This document shows positions 33,501 to 45,186 of a stretch of 64,000 nucleotides of DNA, in pieces; position 1 is the stretch's first letter; the number at the start of each line of letters is the position of its first letter. Location of the stretch: positions 976,829 through 1,040,828 of the forward strand of contig CM068540.1 of the NCBI GenBank assembly GCA_035048495.1, in the 5' to 3' direction. The stretch is from Euptelea pleiosperma. Its lineage: Eukaryota > Streptophyta > Magnoliopsida > Ranunculales > Eupteleaceae. The notes under the pieces are model-generated. The model saw only the letters and a program-made list of their open reading frames with translations. It did no database searches and had not been told where the DNA came from. Position numbers and translations under genes: made by a program.

Positions 33501-35440
33501 GAGGAGTTTCTTTTTAGTTCTGCCTGGAATTAGATGATGTACACCTTGAAAAGTTGTTCTTTGCCCCTCAGGCGGAATGTAGAAAGAACAGAATAACATA
33601 CTGATCAGAAAAGAAAGAAAGACAGAGAAAAAAAGAAAAGGAAAATGAAATGAAAGAGACTTTCAAGGGGAAAGCAATCTCCAACATGATTCTTTTCAAT
33701 GGAATCGGGAAATGCAATATTTGCAAATCCCCGTAATGACTATATCAGAAATAAGGAATCCATGATCTAGTGAGAATTGAAAGTAAATGATGGGTGACAG
33801 AGATCCTTCAACTCAATGGAGGAAACAAGAGTCAAGGATTCGGGCTTCTGCTTTGAATTGGATGGAAGCTCAATCGGTGAAACCCTGCCAGGCCATCAGT
33901 GTTGTATTGAGGGAAAAGCAGAATCTGGTTAAGATGGTTATTTCTGATGTCTGATCTTATAGGGATCTAGATTCAATAGCAGCAGAGTTGAGGACATCTT
34001 TGCAAGGTTTGAGATACTCTGGATAATGCTACAAGGATGTCAGGATTTCCAAAACTTTCTAACAACTTAGATCAAATAACCCTTGACACAATTGCAGGTC
34101 TGGACATTCCATTCAGCCACATTCCCACGAAAGATGATGAAATGGCTTATTAACTGAGATAAGAATTTGTCCATCCATTGTTGGATTTCTTTTCTTCGTT
34201 CTTTTTTAAATCTACTTCCTAATTAATTTTTATACTACTTTGATTAATAAAGAATTGAAGATTTGAACGGCACCAACATAAACAAAATATATGTCTTCTA
34301 ATGACGACACAAACCATCAAGGTCGATCAAGAAACAGAGTAGCCCAAACACAAATGAGGAATATACTTATTTATTCCATGGAAGTAATAATTCCATTTGC
34401 AAGAAGCAGATTTTGCATAGCTAACTTAACTTCACAACACCGTAACTGAAGATATGAAAATCATTTTCCAATGCTGAGAATAACAAATGCTATTGAAGAA
34501 AAAAAGATCTTACAGCAAATCAAAAAAGTGCTTCCACATTACCAATCATAATCATTTTTATCACTCTCGGAATTTAGGAAATCATCAGCAGGTGTCTTGC
34601 GTGGAGGCGTAGATGAAACAATCTTGAATATTGGAGAAGTGCCTGGTTTAGATCCTGCAGCCATAAATATCAGTAAGTAGAACAAAAGAGAGACCAAAAG
34701 ATAAAATTTACATTGGCAACAGGTCTTCATTTCTTTTTATCATAATTTTTGTTGGCAGATAAAGTAGATCAAAACCGCAGCAACACAGTTGCATAGAACA
34801 TCAACCAATTGAGTTACAGACTCGAGATGCCTATGAAACTCTACAAATGCACTCAAAATAATGAAGGCGAAGATGAAATAAAGAACTTAAAAATTAGGCA
34901 TTTACAGGAGCCACTCCAATTACACTATGCAATCTCAAATATAATGTAGTTGCAAGCAGAATCTAAAGGACTCTTTGGATCGAATAAAAGTTATGAGCCA
35001 AAAATAAATACTTTCTGGCGCAAAAACGACAATAAAAAATGCCCTAAAAATCTAGATGAAAAAGAACATCTCAAGTTATCTCAACAGAATCCGATTGATT
35101 GAGAGCTCATCGTTGGTGGAACTAAATTGGAACGAGAACTAAACATTAAAAGCATTTTAAAACACAGAAAACCAACCACACGATCAAAACCTCGAAAACC
35201 TAATATGACACCGAGCGTATCGATGACCAAAGCCATACCTAATGGAGTATCAAACTCTTCCGAATTGTGAAGAAGAAGAAGAAGATTGTTCCGTTCCTTC
35301 TCGCGTTTCCGCATCTCGAGAAACAAAGCGAGCTCCTCTTCCTTCTCCTTCATCAGTGTTCCCACGTGGTTTCTCCCTTGCTGCCTCTGCTGTACAGCAG
35401 CTTGCATTTGTGATTCCTGAGCCCTAAAACTGCGATTCAT
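30594..35440 (-). CDS. Ser/Pro-rich basic protein, At2g40070-like (gastric-mucin-like plant family)
   Basis: A complete five-exon gene on the minus strand: 35440-35239, 34654-34543, 33106-32992, 32381-31353 and 30857-30594, all GT-AG, with phases that join cleanly to 573 residues. Residues 30-52 (LMKEKEEELALFLEMRKREK) form a charged coiled-coil-like helix. Exons 2-3 give DFLNSESDKNDYDW joined to LLTPPGTPLFPSLEMESQ, a conserved family signature that confirms the splice. Exon 4 is a long low-complexity tract rich in Ser, Pro, Thr and Arg with repeated TPTRRP/TPTSR motifs, then conserved WKPSEMPGFSLDAPPNLRT and RGRPGAPSARSSS. Exon 5 gives DIRRSIPGSLRPLMTNIPAS. The protein is basic and probably largely disordered. 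The molecular role is not known to me; microtubule association has been suggested for similar basic Ser-rich proteins but nothing here proves it. Confidence 0.92.
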
Positions 35441-35699
35441 CTCCGAGTCAAGATCTCCAACCTAAACCTAACTTCTCATCTACTCCAAACACGACAGTTT
35501 TTACACCCAAAAAAAAACCGTCAGATTTCTCCAGCTATGGATCTGAAATCAAGCTCGAAAGGTGTAAAAATCAACAAGGAAATTTGTAGGAAACAGAGCG
35601 GCATTTCGCGTTACTTTCACAAAGCGAATCACGAGGAAACTTAACGATCTCCACAGGAAACCTAACTCTAATCTACTACTCCTAAAACATCATTACTAC

Positions 35700-35780
35700 G
35701 CCGTTGGATTTCAAACGGAAAACGTTAACTTAAATAGCCCGCCATTGTTGCAGAAACAGAGAGAGAGAGAGAGAGAGCTG
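35700..35780 (-). promoter_or_regulatory. Putative core promoter of the Ser/Pro-rich gene
   Basis: On the minus strand CTATTTAAG lies near 35733-35741, a TATA-like box about 295 bp upstream of the ATG, preceded by a (CT)n tract (35758-35775). Pyrimidine-rich CT tracts near the start site are common in plant promoters. The start site is inferred. Confidence 0.35.
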
Positions 35781-36064
35781 AAATGGAGCTTAAAGATCAC
35801 AGGCGTGAGAGTTGAAGAAGAGCGAGTGGCATTTTGTGAGCTGTACGAACTGCGCGTGAGAATAGGGGAAAACGAATGAGGATCAGGAGTGGGCCCTTTT
35901 GTTTTGATTTCTTCTCACGGGACAACAACAACAACATCTCTCTCTCCCTCGCTTAAAGCCTACGTTTTGGAACTGGGAGTATATTTCTAGGAGGTCCCAT
36001 TTCTATGTTGTAGGCAGATTTAAATGCCTATGTTTCTAAGGATAATCACGAAAACACCCTAAGG

Positions 36065-36418
36065 CGCTTAAGAGCCACGTGGCATACTCTTAGTGGACAC
36101 TGACCGTATGGATGTTTTATCAATCACTGGGTGGACCTACAAACCAAAACTAAACCTGATCAGTGATCTCTAAGCATTGTATTGAAGTTATTTTCATGGG
36201 TTGATTTAAACCGTAGGAATTTGAGCATTATTGAACGTTTTTTTGGTGCAAAGATCCAAAGGTTGTAAATCACTAATCAGGCTTATTTTTGGTTTGAAGA
36301 TCTACCGAGGGACTGGTCAAACATCCATACAGTCACCGCCCTCTAAGAGTGTGCCACTTGGCTCTTCTTGTGGGCTGTGATGGGCTTCCCTCACAGCATG
36401 GTGTGAGCGAAGTTTACT
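36065..36418. mobile_element. Family A foldback upstream of the Ser/Pro-rich gene
   Basis: Left arm AAGAGCCACGTGGCATACTC (about 36069), right arm AGAGTGTGCCACTTGGCTC, then an extended right end with CCCTCACAGCATGGTGTGAG and GAAGTTTACTCC. The left end is truncated. It lies about 630 bp upstream of the start codon at 35440 and carries one intact GCCACGTGGC G-box palindrome. Confidence 0.65.
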
Positions 36419-36534
36419 CCTTTTTCACTCGTCAAATCAAATTCGTGACGCCAATCGACTTGGGTTGTTCTTTGATGAAGACTTCTGTATCAAAATTTTG
36501 ATGCGGAAGTCCCTCAAATTGCAATGTAGCAGAC

Positions 36535-36830
36535 TCGTTGGGGCCCACTTGCCTCCTGAATGTTTAGTCCAAACTATGATGAACCTACACACTAACAATC
36601 AGCCTGATTGGTGATGTCTGGCCATACAATTTGAGCACTTTTTATCATGGGCTTTATGAACCAATCTGTATTGATTCTCGGCCCATGATGAAACATTGCT
36701 CAAATCCAATGGCTAGGACTCACTAATCACACTGATTTTTGCTGTGTGGGTCCACCAAGGTGTGGGCTAAACATTTGTGGGGCCAGTGGGCCCTAAAAAT
36801 TTTATTACATGGCAAGTTGAAGGGCTTCTT
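36535..36830. repeat. Family E-related foldback
   Basis: Arms TTGGGGCCCACTTGCC and GGGCCAGTGGGCCC, plus CAATCAGCCTGATTGGTGAT on the left and CACTAATCACACTGATTTTT on the right, are inverted. The centre is TTTATCATGGGCTTTATGAA. Ends are not sharply defined. Confidence 0.5.
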
Positions 36831-36889
36831 GATCAAAATTTTGACAGAAGTCTCATCCTAGATTTCTTCAATCGACTCAACTAGACCTT

Positions 36890-37440
36890 TGGCAGATGAG
36901 CCCACTGACCGTATTGATATTTAGAACCTTCGTACTAAAAATCAGCTTGTTTGTTGAATTTTAGCCGTTGGATAGTACCCAGTTTTTTTTTAATCCAAGG
37001 GCTAGAATCGCGCCTTCAAAAGTACTCAAATCTAATGGCTAGAGATTGCCTATCAGAGTGATTTTTGGTGTGAATATCCACCAAGGGGTGGGCTAAACTA
37101 TGGTTTAAAATAATGTTATTTTAACACTGTTAAAACGGTAATACCCCAAGCCTGTTATGTTAACGCTTAGAAAATAACAGTGAAAAAATTTGTGACAAAT
37201 AGCTGTTATTTCCAAATAATTTCAAATTTTAAAGTTTGAATTTCAGCACCATTTTCCCATTATTTCTGTTAAATTCCTTCTTCGTTTTTTTTGTTTTTGC
37301 CCGTTTGTTACAATTTGTTTTAACGGCCGTTCAAACGGAAAAAATGGTAATGCCCCTGGTCCATTATACCGTTTTTAACGGCCTCTTTTAAACCTTGGGC
37401 TAAGCAACCATGCAGTTAGTGGGTCCAGAGAGCAGCGGTG
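36890..37440. mobile_element. Family E-related element interrupted by family B
   Basis: Left arm GATGAGCCCACTGACCGTAT (about 36895), inner arm GATTGCCTATCAGAGTGATT, then GGTGGGCTAAAC, where a family B element is inserted; the right arm resumes AACCATGCAGTTAGTGGGTC. Confidence 0.6.
37099..37397. mobile_element. Family B element (299 bp)
   Basis: Starts TATGGTTTAAAATAATG and ends TTTTAAACCTTG. Flanks GGCTAAAC (37091-37098) and GGCTAAGC (37398-37405) differ at one of eight bases. The host site matches the position used by the family B insertions at 16337 and 22007. Confidence 0.78.
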
Positions 37441-37474
37441 AGTTGAGGGGGGGCAACCTGACTCCGCCACTGCA

Positions 37475-37849
37475 AGTAAACCTTCACTCACTGCATGTTG
37501 TGAGTGAAGCCGATCACAGCACAAAAGTATGAGCCATGTGGCACACTCTTAGATGGCGCTGACCCTATGGATGTTTGGCTAATCACTAGGTGGAGCTACA
37601 AACCAAAAATCAGCCTGATTAATGATTTACAACCTTTGGATCTTTGCTTCCAAATAACACTCAATAATGCTCAAATTCCTTCAGTTTAAATCATCAACAC
37701 ATGAAAATAACTTCAATCCAATGCTTAGAAATCACTGATCAGGTTTATTTTTGGTTTGTAGGTCCACCTAGTGATTGGCCAATCATCCGTATGGGTCAGC
37801 GTCCACTAAGAGTGTGCCACGGGGCTCATATTGTGACAGAAGTTTTACT
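37475..37849. mobile_element. Family A foldback
   Basis: Starts about AGTAAACCTTCACTCACTGC, with left arm TATGAGCCATGTGGCACACT and right arm AGTGTGCCACGGGGCTCATA, ending GAAGTTTTACTC. The left extension matches the inverted right extension of the copy at 36065. Confidence 0.65.
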
Positions 37850-38419
37850 CTGAACTTGGGCAGGGGGGTTTCAAACCATGGCATTGTATTTAGTAAGTTT
37901 TTTTTATGGAGCTTAATTCCTTGAACAGTGATTGGAGAATATTCTCAAAACTGATACGGGGTCCCACCTGTTATGTACGGGTGGCCATTCCTGATTGGAC
38001 ACATTGTACCAACATGCAAATGGGTTCCACCTAAGAATATTTTCTCAAGGTCATTGAGTGGCAGTGGCACCTATAAATAGTAGGGTGCGGCCACATGATT
38101 TGATACGAGAATATTCTTAAAAATAATGTCGCAGACCAAACCTACCATGTGCATGTGCATGTGCAGATGGCATTCTTTGATTGGTGACACTATCACACTT
38201 GGTAAACACTTCAAAATTTTCACTATAAATTTAGGGTCGGTCTAGTATGCAACTAAACATTGTATCCATCATTGAATGCTCATTGAAAAACGTGTTTTTA
38301 ATTTATATATATATTTTTTAAAGTATTCACATTTTTCAAGGGACATCCAACCATACGGACAATGTTTGCATACTTTTAAGTATGCAAATGGTTGCATACT
38401 AAATTTGTCCATAAATTTA

Positions 38420-38784
38420 GTGTCAGGATCGGTAGACAACCGTTTTTTCACAACAATTTTTGACAACCATCTTGGAATACCAACATAGAAGATGAATCAA
38501 TGGCTGATTTTTTGGTGAGGATGATCTCCTCACCATATAGATCACCCCAACAAAAAATCAGCCCATTCTGAAATTTCTAACCCCATCAAATGTGGTTTTC
38601 AAGTTACGCAGTAAAAATAGATGGTCCATAATTCTTCAACTTCTAAACTAGTCTATGAATATCGGAATGATTTGAATTTTTGTGAGGATGATCTCCTCAC
38701 CATAGAGATCATCCTCTCCAAAAATCAGCCATTGATTCATCTTCTATGTGGGTACGCTAAATGGTTGACCCTCGATCCTGACCC
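38420..38784. mobile_element. Family C element (365 bp, perfect 9-bp duplication)
   Basis: Starts GTGTCAGGATCGG and ends CCTCGATCCTGACCC. ATAAATTTA flanks it at 38411-38419 and 38785-38793. The inner GATGAATCAATGGCTGA / CAGCCATTGATTCATC arms match the copy at 21583. Confidence 0.8.
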
Positions 38785-38906
38785 ATAAATTTACCCTGAT
38801 GATATACATATAGGAAGCTTAGAAATTAATAATAGAAAGACGCAGGCTTTCATCTTTTGTCTAAATTCAATGACCGTATTTGTAATTTTCTTTTACTATA
38901 TAATTA

Positions 38907-38936
38907 CTAGCAGAAGGCACGTGTGATGCACGTGAT
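38907..38936 (-). other. Helitron-like 3' terminus (candidate)
   Basis: On the minus strand the palindrome GCACGTGCATCACACGTGC is followed by CTTCTG and CTAG, then T. Hairpin plus CTAG before T is the Helitron 3' pattern. No 5' end was identified, so this stays a candidate. Confidence 0.35.
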
Positions 38937-39048
38937 GTTTAAAATAAAATCTCATTTATAAAAATGATATATTTATTGAAATAATAAATGCGTAACCTTT
39001 TCGGATAAGGATAAGTGAGTAACTTAAAATAATGATGTTACTTTCTTG

Positions 39049-39555
39049 TGTTGGAAAATTATTATTATTTTCTTCTTATTATTAATTATGGCATTTTCAC
39101 ATGCATGATTTTGTATCTAACCAATGGGATTGATGTTGTTCAATTATAACGATGATATGTATTGGAACATAAATGTGTAGTCTATATGGGCCCAATAGCT
39201 TATGATGAGTTGATAATGCACCCAATCATTTCTCAAGTAGTGATATCCATCTAGAAGACTGATTCTCTTTGATGGGAGAAGAACAAGTCTCTACTATTTT
39301 CTATGAAATAGGTGACAGTCCCCCACTCTCTACACACACATCATTACTTTGGATCTAAAGGTTCTCATCACCAAAAGTGTATGAGAGTGAGGGTAGAGCT
39401 ACCTATTCACAAACGATCAACCGTTGCAAATTGGATTAAGCGAATTCGGGTATGTGTTTATTGTTTATCAGATTATATTATTTTTGTCCGATGCAAATTC
39501 GAAGATCCGAATTGGTATTATTGTTTATTGATGTTTTCCGTTAATAATACCAACA
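39049..39555 (+). repeat. 5' LTR of the Copia element
   Basis: 507 bp, from TGTTGGAAAATT to AATAATACCAACA, directly followed by the tRNA-Met-type primer-binding site. Confidence 0.9.
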
Positions 39556-42500
39556 ATTGGTATCAGAGCACTTGTATTGGATTTGATCGTGCAAAACGTA
39601 AATTCATTAATCTCATCTGATTTAATAATCATGATTTGGATCATGTTGATCGTGTTGAGATCATGATCAAAGATAATTAATCAGTGGATAAAATTTATTC
39701 TATTTCATTAACCATTTTCATCGATTGTGTTCCGGGGATGGTTGCACTTCACCAAATCTATATTACGGTTGTTGGCGTACCAATGGTAGGTGACGTATTA
39801 TGTAATGGTGTCGTACTCCTTTATACTGTAAATCTGTCCATATCTCTGTACCGTAGGTATCCCCATCTATATCACTGGACAGTCGGTTTTGTGATGTTGT
39901 GGTTGTGTCAAGTCCAAACATGCATACTTGTGGAGAAGCCATTGTACACCACTATTACGGACTGATATAAGGTATAAATAAACTATATTTAAAGTCCATT
40001 ATTTTGACTGATTCAAAGCATGTTGAAATCCGTTTTCCCCTTTGCAAACGGTGGTTGAAAACATGGTTAAAGACGAGTTTTCAGATCTGAAAAAACATTA
40101 AAGAAAGCTAATTTTCCCAATGAAAATTTAATGGTTTGTAAAAGCCTTCAAAATCGTTGGATTGAATGGTTTGTTTTCATCAAGAAAACCAAACAATCAA
40201 ATTTGAGAACCGAACCCATAAAGATCATAATTTTATTTTATTTTGATATCCGGGTTTTCTGTTTCAATACATTAAAGATGAATTTATTTTAAAGGAATCT
40301 GGTTTGTTTCCTTAAAAAATAAATAAATAAATAAAAGGAAAGGGTTTATTTTTCCTCAAAGATCAACATGGGCCTTATTTGAAGAAAATAGAAGGGTTTA
40401 AGAAGTTTTTCAAAAGGGTGAAAGATAAATAAATTCATTTTGGGCATTTGGAGTAGTCGGCGGCATCATCTGTTGGTGGTGGCGTTGGCTACCGATCAAC
40501 CATTGTGGGTTTATAGCCTCCATATTTCACAATGAGGACATGCTATGATGAAGAGGATAACCATTTTTTTTACCTTTAAAACACCCCAACAGCTTCTATT
40601 GAGGTTGCTGGTGACTTTTTTGTCGTCGACATCATCGATGCACATCGGCAAGATAATGGCTTATCGATCTATAAAAAGGGAGAGTAGTTTTGTGTTTTAG
40701 CGGCTAGGTTTTAGGACTCTTCCCACGTTAAAAGAACGTGGAAAGAAGAAGATAAGGATTTGAATAAGTCGTGTTAGGCCATGGCCATAAGACTTATATG
40801 GGCCACCCTAATTGTTTGTTGAGTGCTTGGCTTATGAGCCATAGCCCAAGTGATCATGGCCCATGAGCTTATGAATGAACCTGTGAGACTTTTAGTCATG
40901 CTTTGTCTTGGACAACAGGCCAAAGCCCAACCCATCAACCCACAACCCATAAAGGGGCATTAGCCCAAATCCAAGGCCCATAGCCCATGAATCTTTAAAG
41001 GCTAAAGGCCTTAGCCTAACACATAAAGTCATGGGTCAACCCGATCCAGAACCCGATCCATTGACCAATAATGTTGACACATTTGGGTCGATCAAGCCCG
41101 GGTTGACCGAGTCATGACTCGTTGACTGAGTCAACTCATTTGAATTTATTAGTTGACCAGTCTTAGTCAAATTGAATAATTTTGACCAAAATTTATGTCT
41201 AAATTGGGCAAATTACTAGTCTATTTTGGATATTTTTTCGAGATATACGCAATGGAATATATATTGAGACTATTTGAATATAATATATGATGATTATTTA
41301 TAGTTTATTAAAGATACCTAATTTGGAGAATATATCAATGCACACATGAAATTCTATAAATAACAACAAATCAAATGAAGAATAAATTGATAATTGTCAA
41401 ATAAATTTTAAGAATAACGTGTGTGTATGTGCACACACCAATGAATAATAACATAGACGACATTATTTGATGTATTAAGATATATATCTTTCCTATAGGG
41501 GTATAGGTAGATTGTATAAGCGATCATTTAGAAAAACTTGATAGAAATTAAATTTTAGTTTGCTCAAAGGTGACTGATATTCGCTTAAAAGTGCGTATTT
41601 TCCACTATTATCATCTAAGCGTTATCATACTCTCTTACGTAAAATTGTTCTATTTACCCACTTTTCTACGTAAGAGTATCTTCTGTTGCGTAAAACACAT
41701 TTTTTTGGACAAAATGGTATATTTGCATACATTAAACGCATTTTCGGAAGTCTAGATATAAAGTCATTCTGATTAAGTCTCATTACGCGCTTCTTCTGTC
41801 GCCAATTGGATGATTCTTGAGACTTGTGGGCCCTCGATCATGAAAGTCTATTATCAAAGCTTAGAGAGCCAACATGCTATGATTAGAAGATATAGGCGGG
41901 CTAAACAAGAGGACCGAAGAGCCAGCCCAAAGAATGAAGAGAGCGGGAGAGCAAATGACCAAGAGATGGACCAAAGCGTTTAAAGCCGCATGAATCAACA
42001 AGAAATGATGGTCTACCCTACTGGTGAAGCGTGAGGAGGGGCACAGTGAAGACCAGGGTTCAAGACCCTTCGCCAGCTCTTTATTTTATTTTCTCTCTCC
42101 TCTCTCTCCCCTCCATCTCGACCATCCTTTTCTCACTCACACAACGTAAATTCTCTCATCACCATCCCATCCTCCCTAACGTCTCTCCCCGATTACCATT
42201 CGATCATCTCGCTCCGCTCACCATCTAATCCCAGCCGTTAGATTCTCATAACTTTCCCATCACACCACACGATCGCCACGATCACACTCCCCTAACCCTA
42301 ACCACCATCGCATCATCATCTCCACACCACATGATGATCGATCATCCTATCCAACTACCATTCATCCCATGGCTATTGATGTGGCCCACGGCCTCACTCA
42401 AATCTCACCCCATTCTCTAAAAAAGGCATGAAGCCCACGGGTTCTATAAAGAGACCACCCTTTTTCTCTCACAAAGATTATTGAATATTAATGTGATATT

Positions 42501-43710
42501 TCAAAGAAAGAAAGATGTTTCAAACTGGTTTTAAAGCAATGCAAAACATTTTTTTAAAAAAGAAAGTTTTTTTTTCTAATAAAACAATGAAATTTTTATG
42601 TAGAAAAGGGATGATATCTTTAAGAATCATAAAAAAAGAAACATTTTTAAAAGATTTCTAATTAAGAACGTTGTTGAATATCATGTGGGGACCACAACTA
42701 ATGAAGAGATTCTTTTCTCTCCACAAAGATCTCACACAACCATCACCACCCTCTACCTCAACAACACCCTACACATGTCCATATAAAACCCATGGAGATC
42801 TCAAAAACAGTAACGTTCTATCCTCTAAAACCCTAACCAATCTTTCACTGCTCTCCTCTCATCTCTCCAAACGCCCCTCTCTATCATTCCATTTTCAAAA
42901 GGAAAAAAAGAAGAAGAAAGGAACAGAGGAGAAGAAAAGGAAGATGAACAGAGGAGGAGAAGGGGATTGCCGCCCTCTCTATCCTCCATAGCCGCCACCT
43001 ACTGCCACCATCTTCTCTGGCATTCCTTGTCGTTGCAACCTGCAACCAGATCTTCAACGCTGCAAACTTCTGGCCGACACCTGCAACATATGCAACTCCA
43101 CCACGCCTTGCTGCTAACACCACCCCTCATCTGTTTGGAGCACCGCCCACAATGTGCTCTCCACAACAGGGTTTCAATCCACTCCCTCCTAACCTTTTCC
43201 TTCTCACTCTCTTCTCATCACTAGCCACCCCCCTTTCCTCCACCTCGCCGGACTAGTATGCACCGCCTCCAGCTCTCTTCACCATCTCCCAACTTTCCCA
43301 AAAAAAAAAAAAAAACGTTAACAAAGAAAAACTCATCGTAAAAGATCACCGCTGTTTTTCTGTTTTGGGAGGAGAAACTCAAGCCGTTACTGCCTCGATC
43401 TCACCTTGCTAAAACCGCCTCACAGCCTCCATTGGAGCCGTCAACCACCTCTACCGTTTCTCCAGTCGTTACACCCAGCACCCACTCCACTGCCCCAAAC
43501 CATTCCATTCCCTTCGTTTTCTCCTCCCCAAAAAGCAAAAACAAAGAAAAGAAATAAAGAAGAAGGAGGAGGGGAAGAAGAAGTGAAGGACGGCCCACAT
43601 CTTTCAACCTTCCACGCCCCTCTCCAAGGTCGTGAACTCGCTGCCTGTGTGTGATCCTTGCAACCCGCAACTTCACACAGGCCCACACCTTAAACTCCAT
43701 CAGTTTACAA
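39556..43710. other. Copia leader and inserted non-coding DNA
   Basis: The first part is presumably the Copia untranslated leader. From about 41800 to 43710 the sequence becomes C/T-rich (CTCTCTCC, CCACC runs) with A-rich interruptions and looks like the leader of another element or an inserted genomic fragment. Frames of 60-106 codons on both strands are composition artefacts; I recognise no protein. Confidence 0.4.
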
Positions 43711-44672
43711 TGTCACGCCCCGAATCCGGATACCCAAATACGACCCGAAAATTCGTGGATCGACCCGTACCCGAACCCAGAGGTGATCCATGAATGTCCC
43801 CTAGTGGTCCAATTAGGTCAATTAGACTACTAAGGTTCATTCGAAAACCCACTAAGAAAAAAAAAAGAGTAGATGTAGGAAACAAATAATTTAAATAATT
43901 TATAATTCAAATAATTCAATCAATCAACTAAATGTGAAGAGATGGAAGTGAGAACATACTCTCAATCAAAGGCTTACATGCCCGTGAAAATAAATAAATA
44001 ATGTTATAAAATAATCAAATACAACTTTCTAAAGTGTGGGATCGACTCCCAAATCCTCGCCGATCTCCTCGAATGCACCGGAGTCTTTCGTCTCAAAATC
44101 ATTTCACGTACCCGGCTCCTCAAAATCTGAAAATGGTATCGGTGTAGCACCGTGAGCCGAGGCCCAGTAATACAACAGTGTGCATGGTATGATATCATAC
44201 TATACAAGTTTTTTAATCAAGGTATGCATCTCAATCGTATAATAAGGATGGCATGAATATGAGGATGAATGCAGATGAGTAAGGGATGCCAATGCAACTA
44301 GTACCCATAACCACATAGGGTCTCCATCTCCTTCCCGCACTGGGAGCGGTCTCATCGACCCATCTGCAGGATATAATAACGTCTGGGGCCTTTCACCCTA
44401 GGGTACCGAACCCTGATTAATTGATAAAACCAATATAAACGTATATAATATACTTCAACCCCGTTCCCTTATGCACCCCTTATATGAAATGACGTGATCA
44501 TCATGGTATGACAACAAGATGTATTAGGGTTACATGACATAAGCACGCATGTATTTAACATTTAAATAAAAATATAAAATGAACTAATGATCATTAAGAG
44601 TAATAATATGGAAACGAATTAGGGTTAACCATGAATAACATGTAACAATCATCGAAAGTCACGATCAACACG

Positions 44673-45100
44673 GATGAATAATATAAGTGAAAATCACAAG
44701 GCAATCCAACACACCATTGCCGAACCCTATGAGGGATCCATGACACAAGGTCGAACCCTAAAGAGGGATCCAAGACACTTGGCCGAACCCTATGAGGGAT
44801 CCAAGACACATGGGTGGGATCTCCATGCATACAAGTATAGGTCGAACCATCTAGGTATAATAGTCAATAAGACATGACCAAATATCACAATCAACATTGA
44901 TGAATAATATAAGTGAAAATCGCAAGAAAATCCAACACGCCATGGCCGAACTCTATGAGGGATCCATAACACAAGGTCGAACCCTAAAGAGGGATCCAAG
45001 ACACTTGGCCGAACCCTATTAGAGATCTAAGACACATGGGTGGGATCCCCATGCATATAAGTATAGGTCAAACCATCTAGGGTTTAGTCAAACAACAAGG
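44673..45100. repeat. Two-unit tandem repeat, period 226 bp
   Basis: GATGAATAATATAAGTGAAA occurs at 44673 and 44899. Each unit also contains a short internal repeat of the type GAACCCTATGAGGGATCC three times, ending with ACACATGGGTGGGATC. Confidence 0.85.
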
Positions 45101-45186
45101 TTAAAACCTTAATAGTTAATAATCATGACCGAACCACGAACAATTAATAGGTTTTTTTACAAAAAAAATATACTGCATTATAAAAA

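Noticed and set aside
42000..42070. Possible tRNA-like segment around GGTTCAAGACCC
   Set aside because: A single B-box-like match without A-box or cloverleaf; too weak to call.
43406..43700. Overlapping open frames of 80-100 codons on both strands
   Set aside because: They come from a pyrimidine-rich stretch with few stop codons; no domain, no exon signals and no agreement with any known protein.
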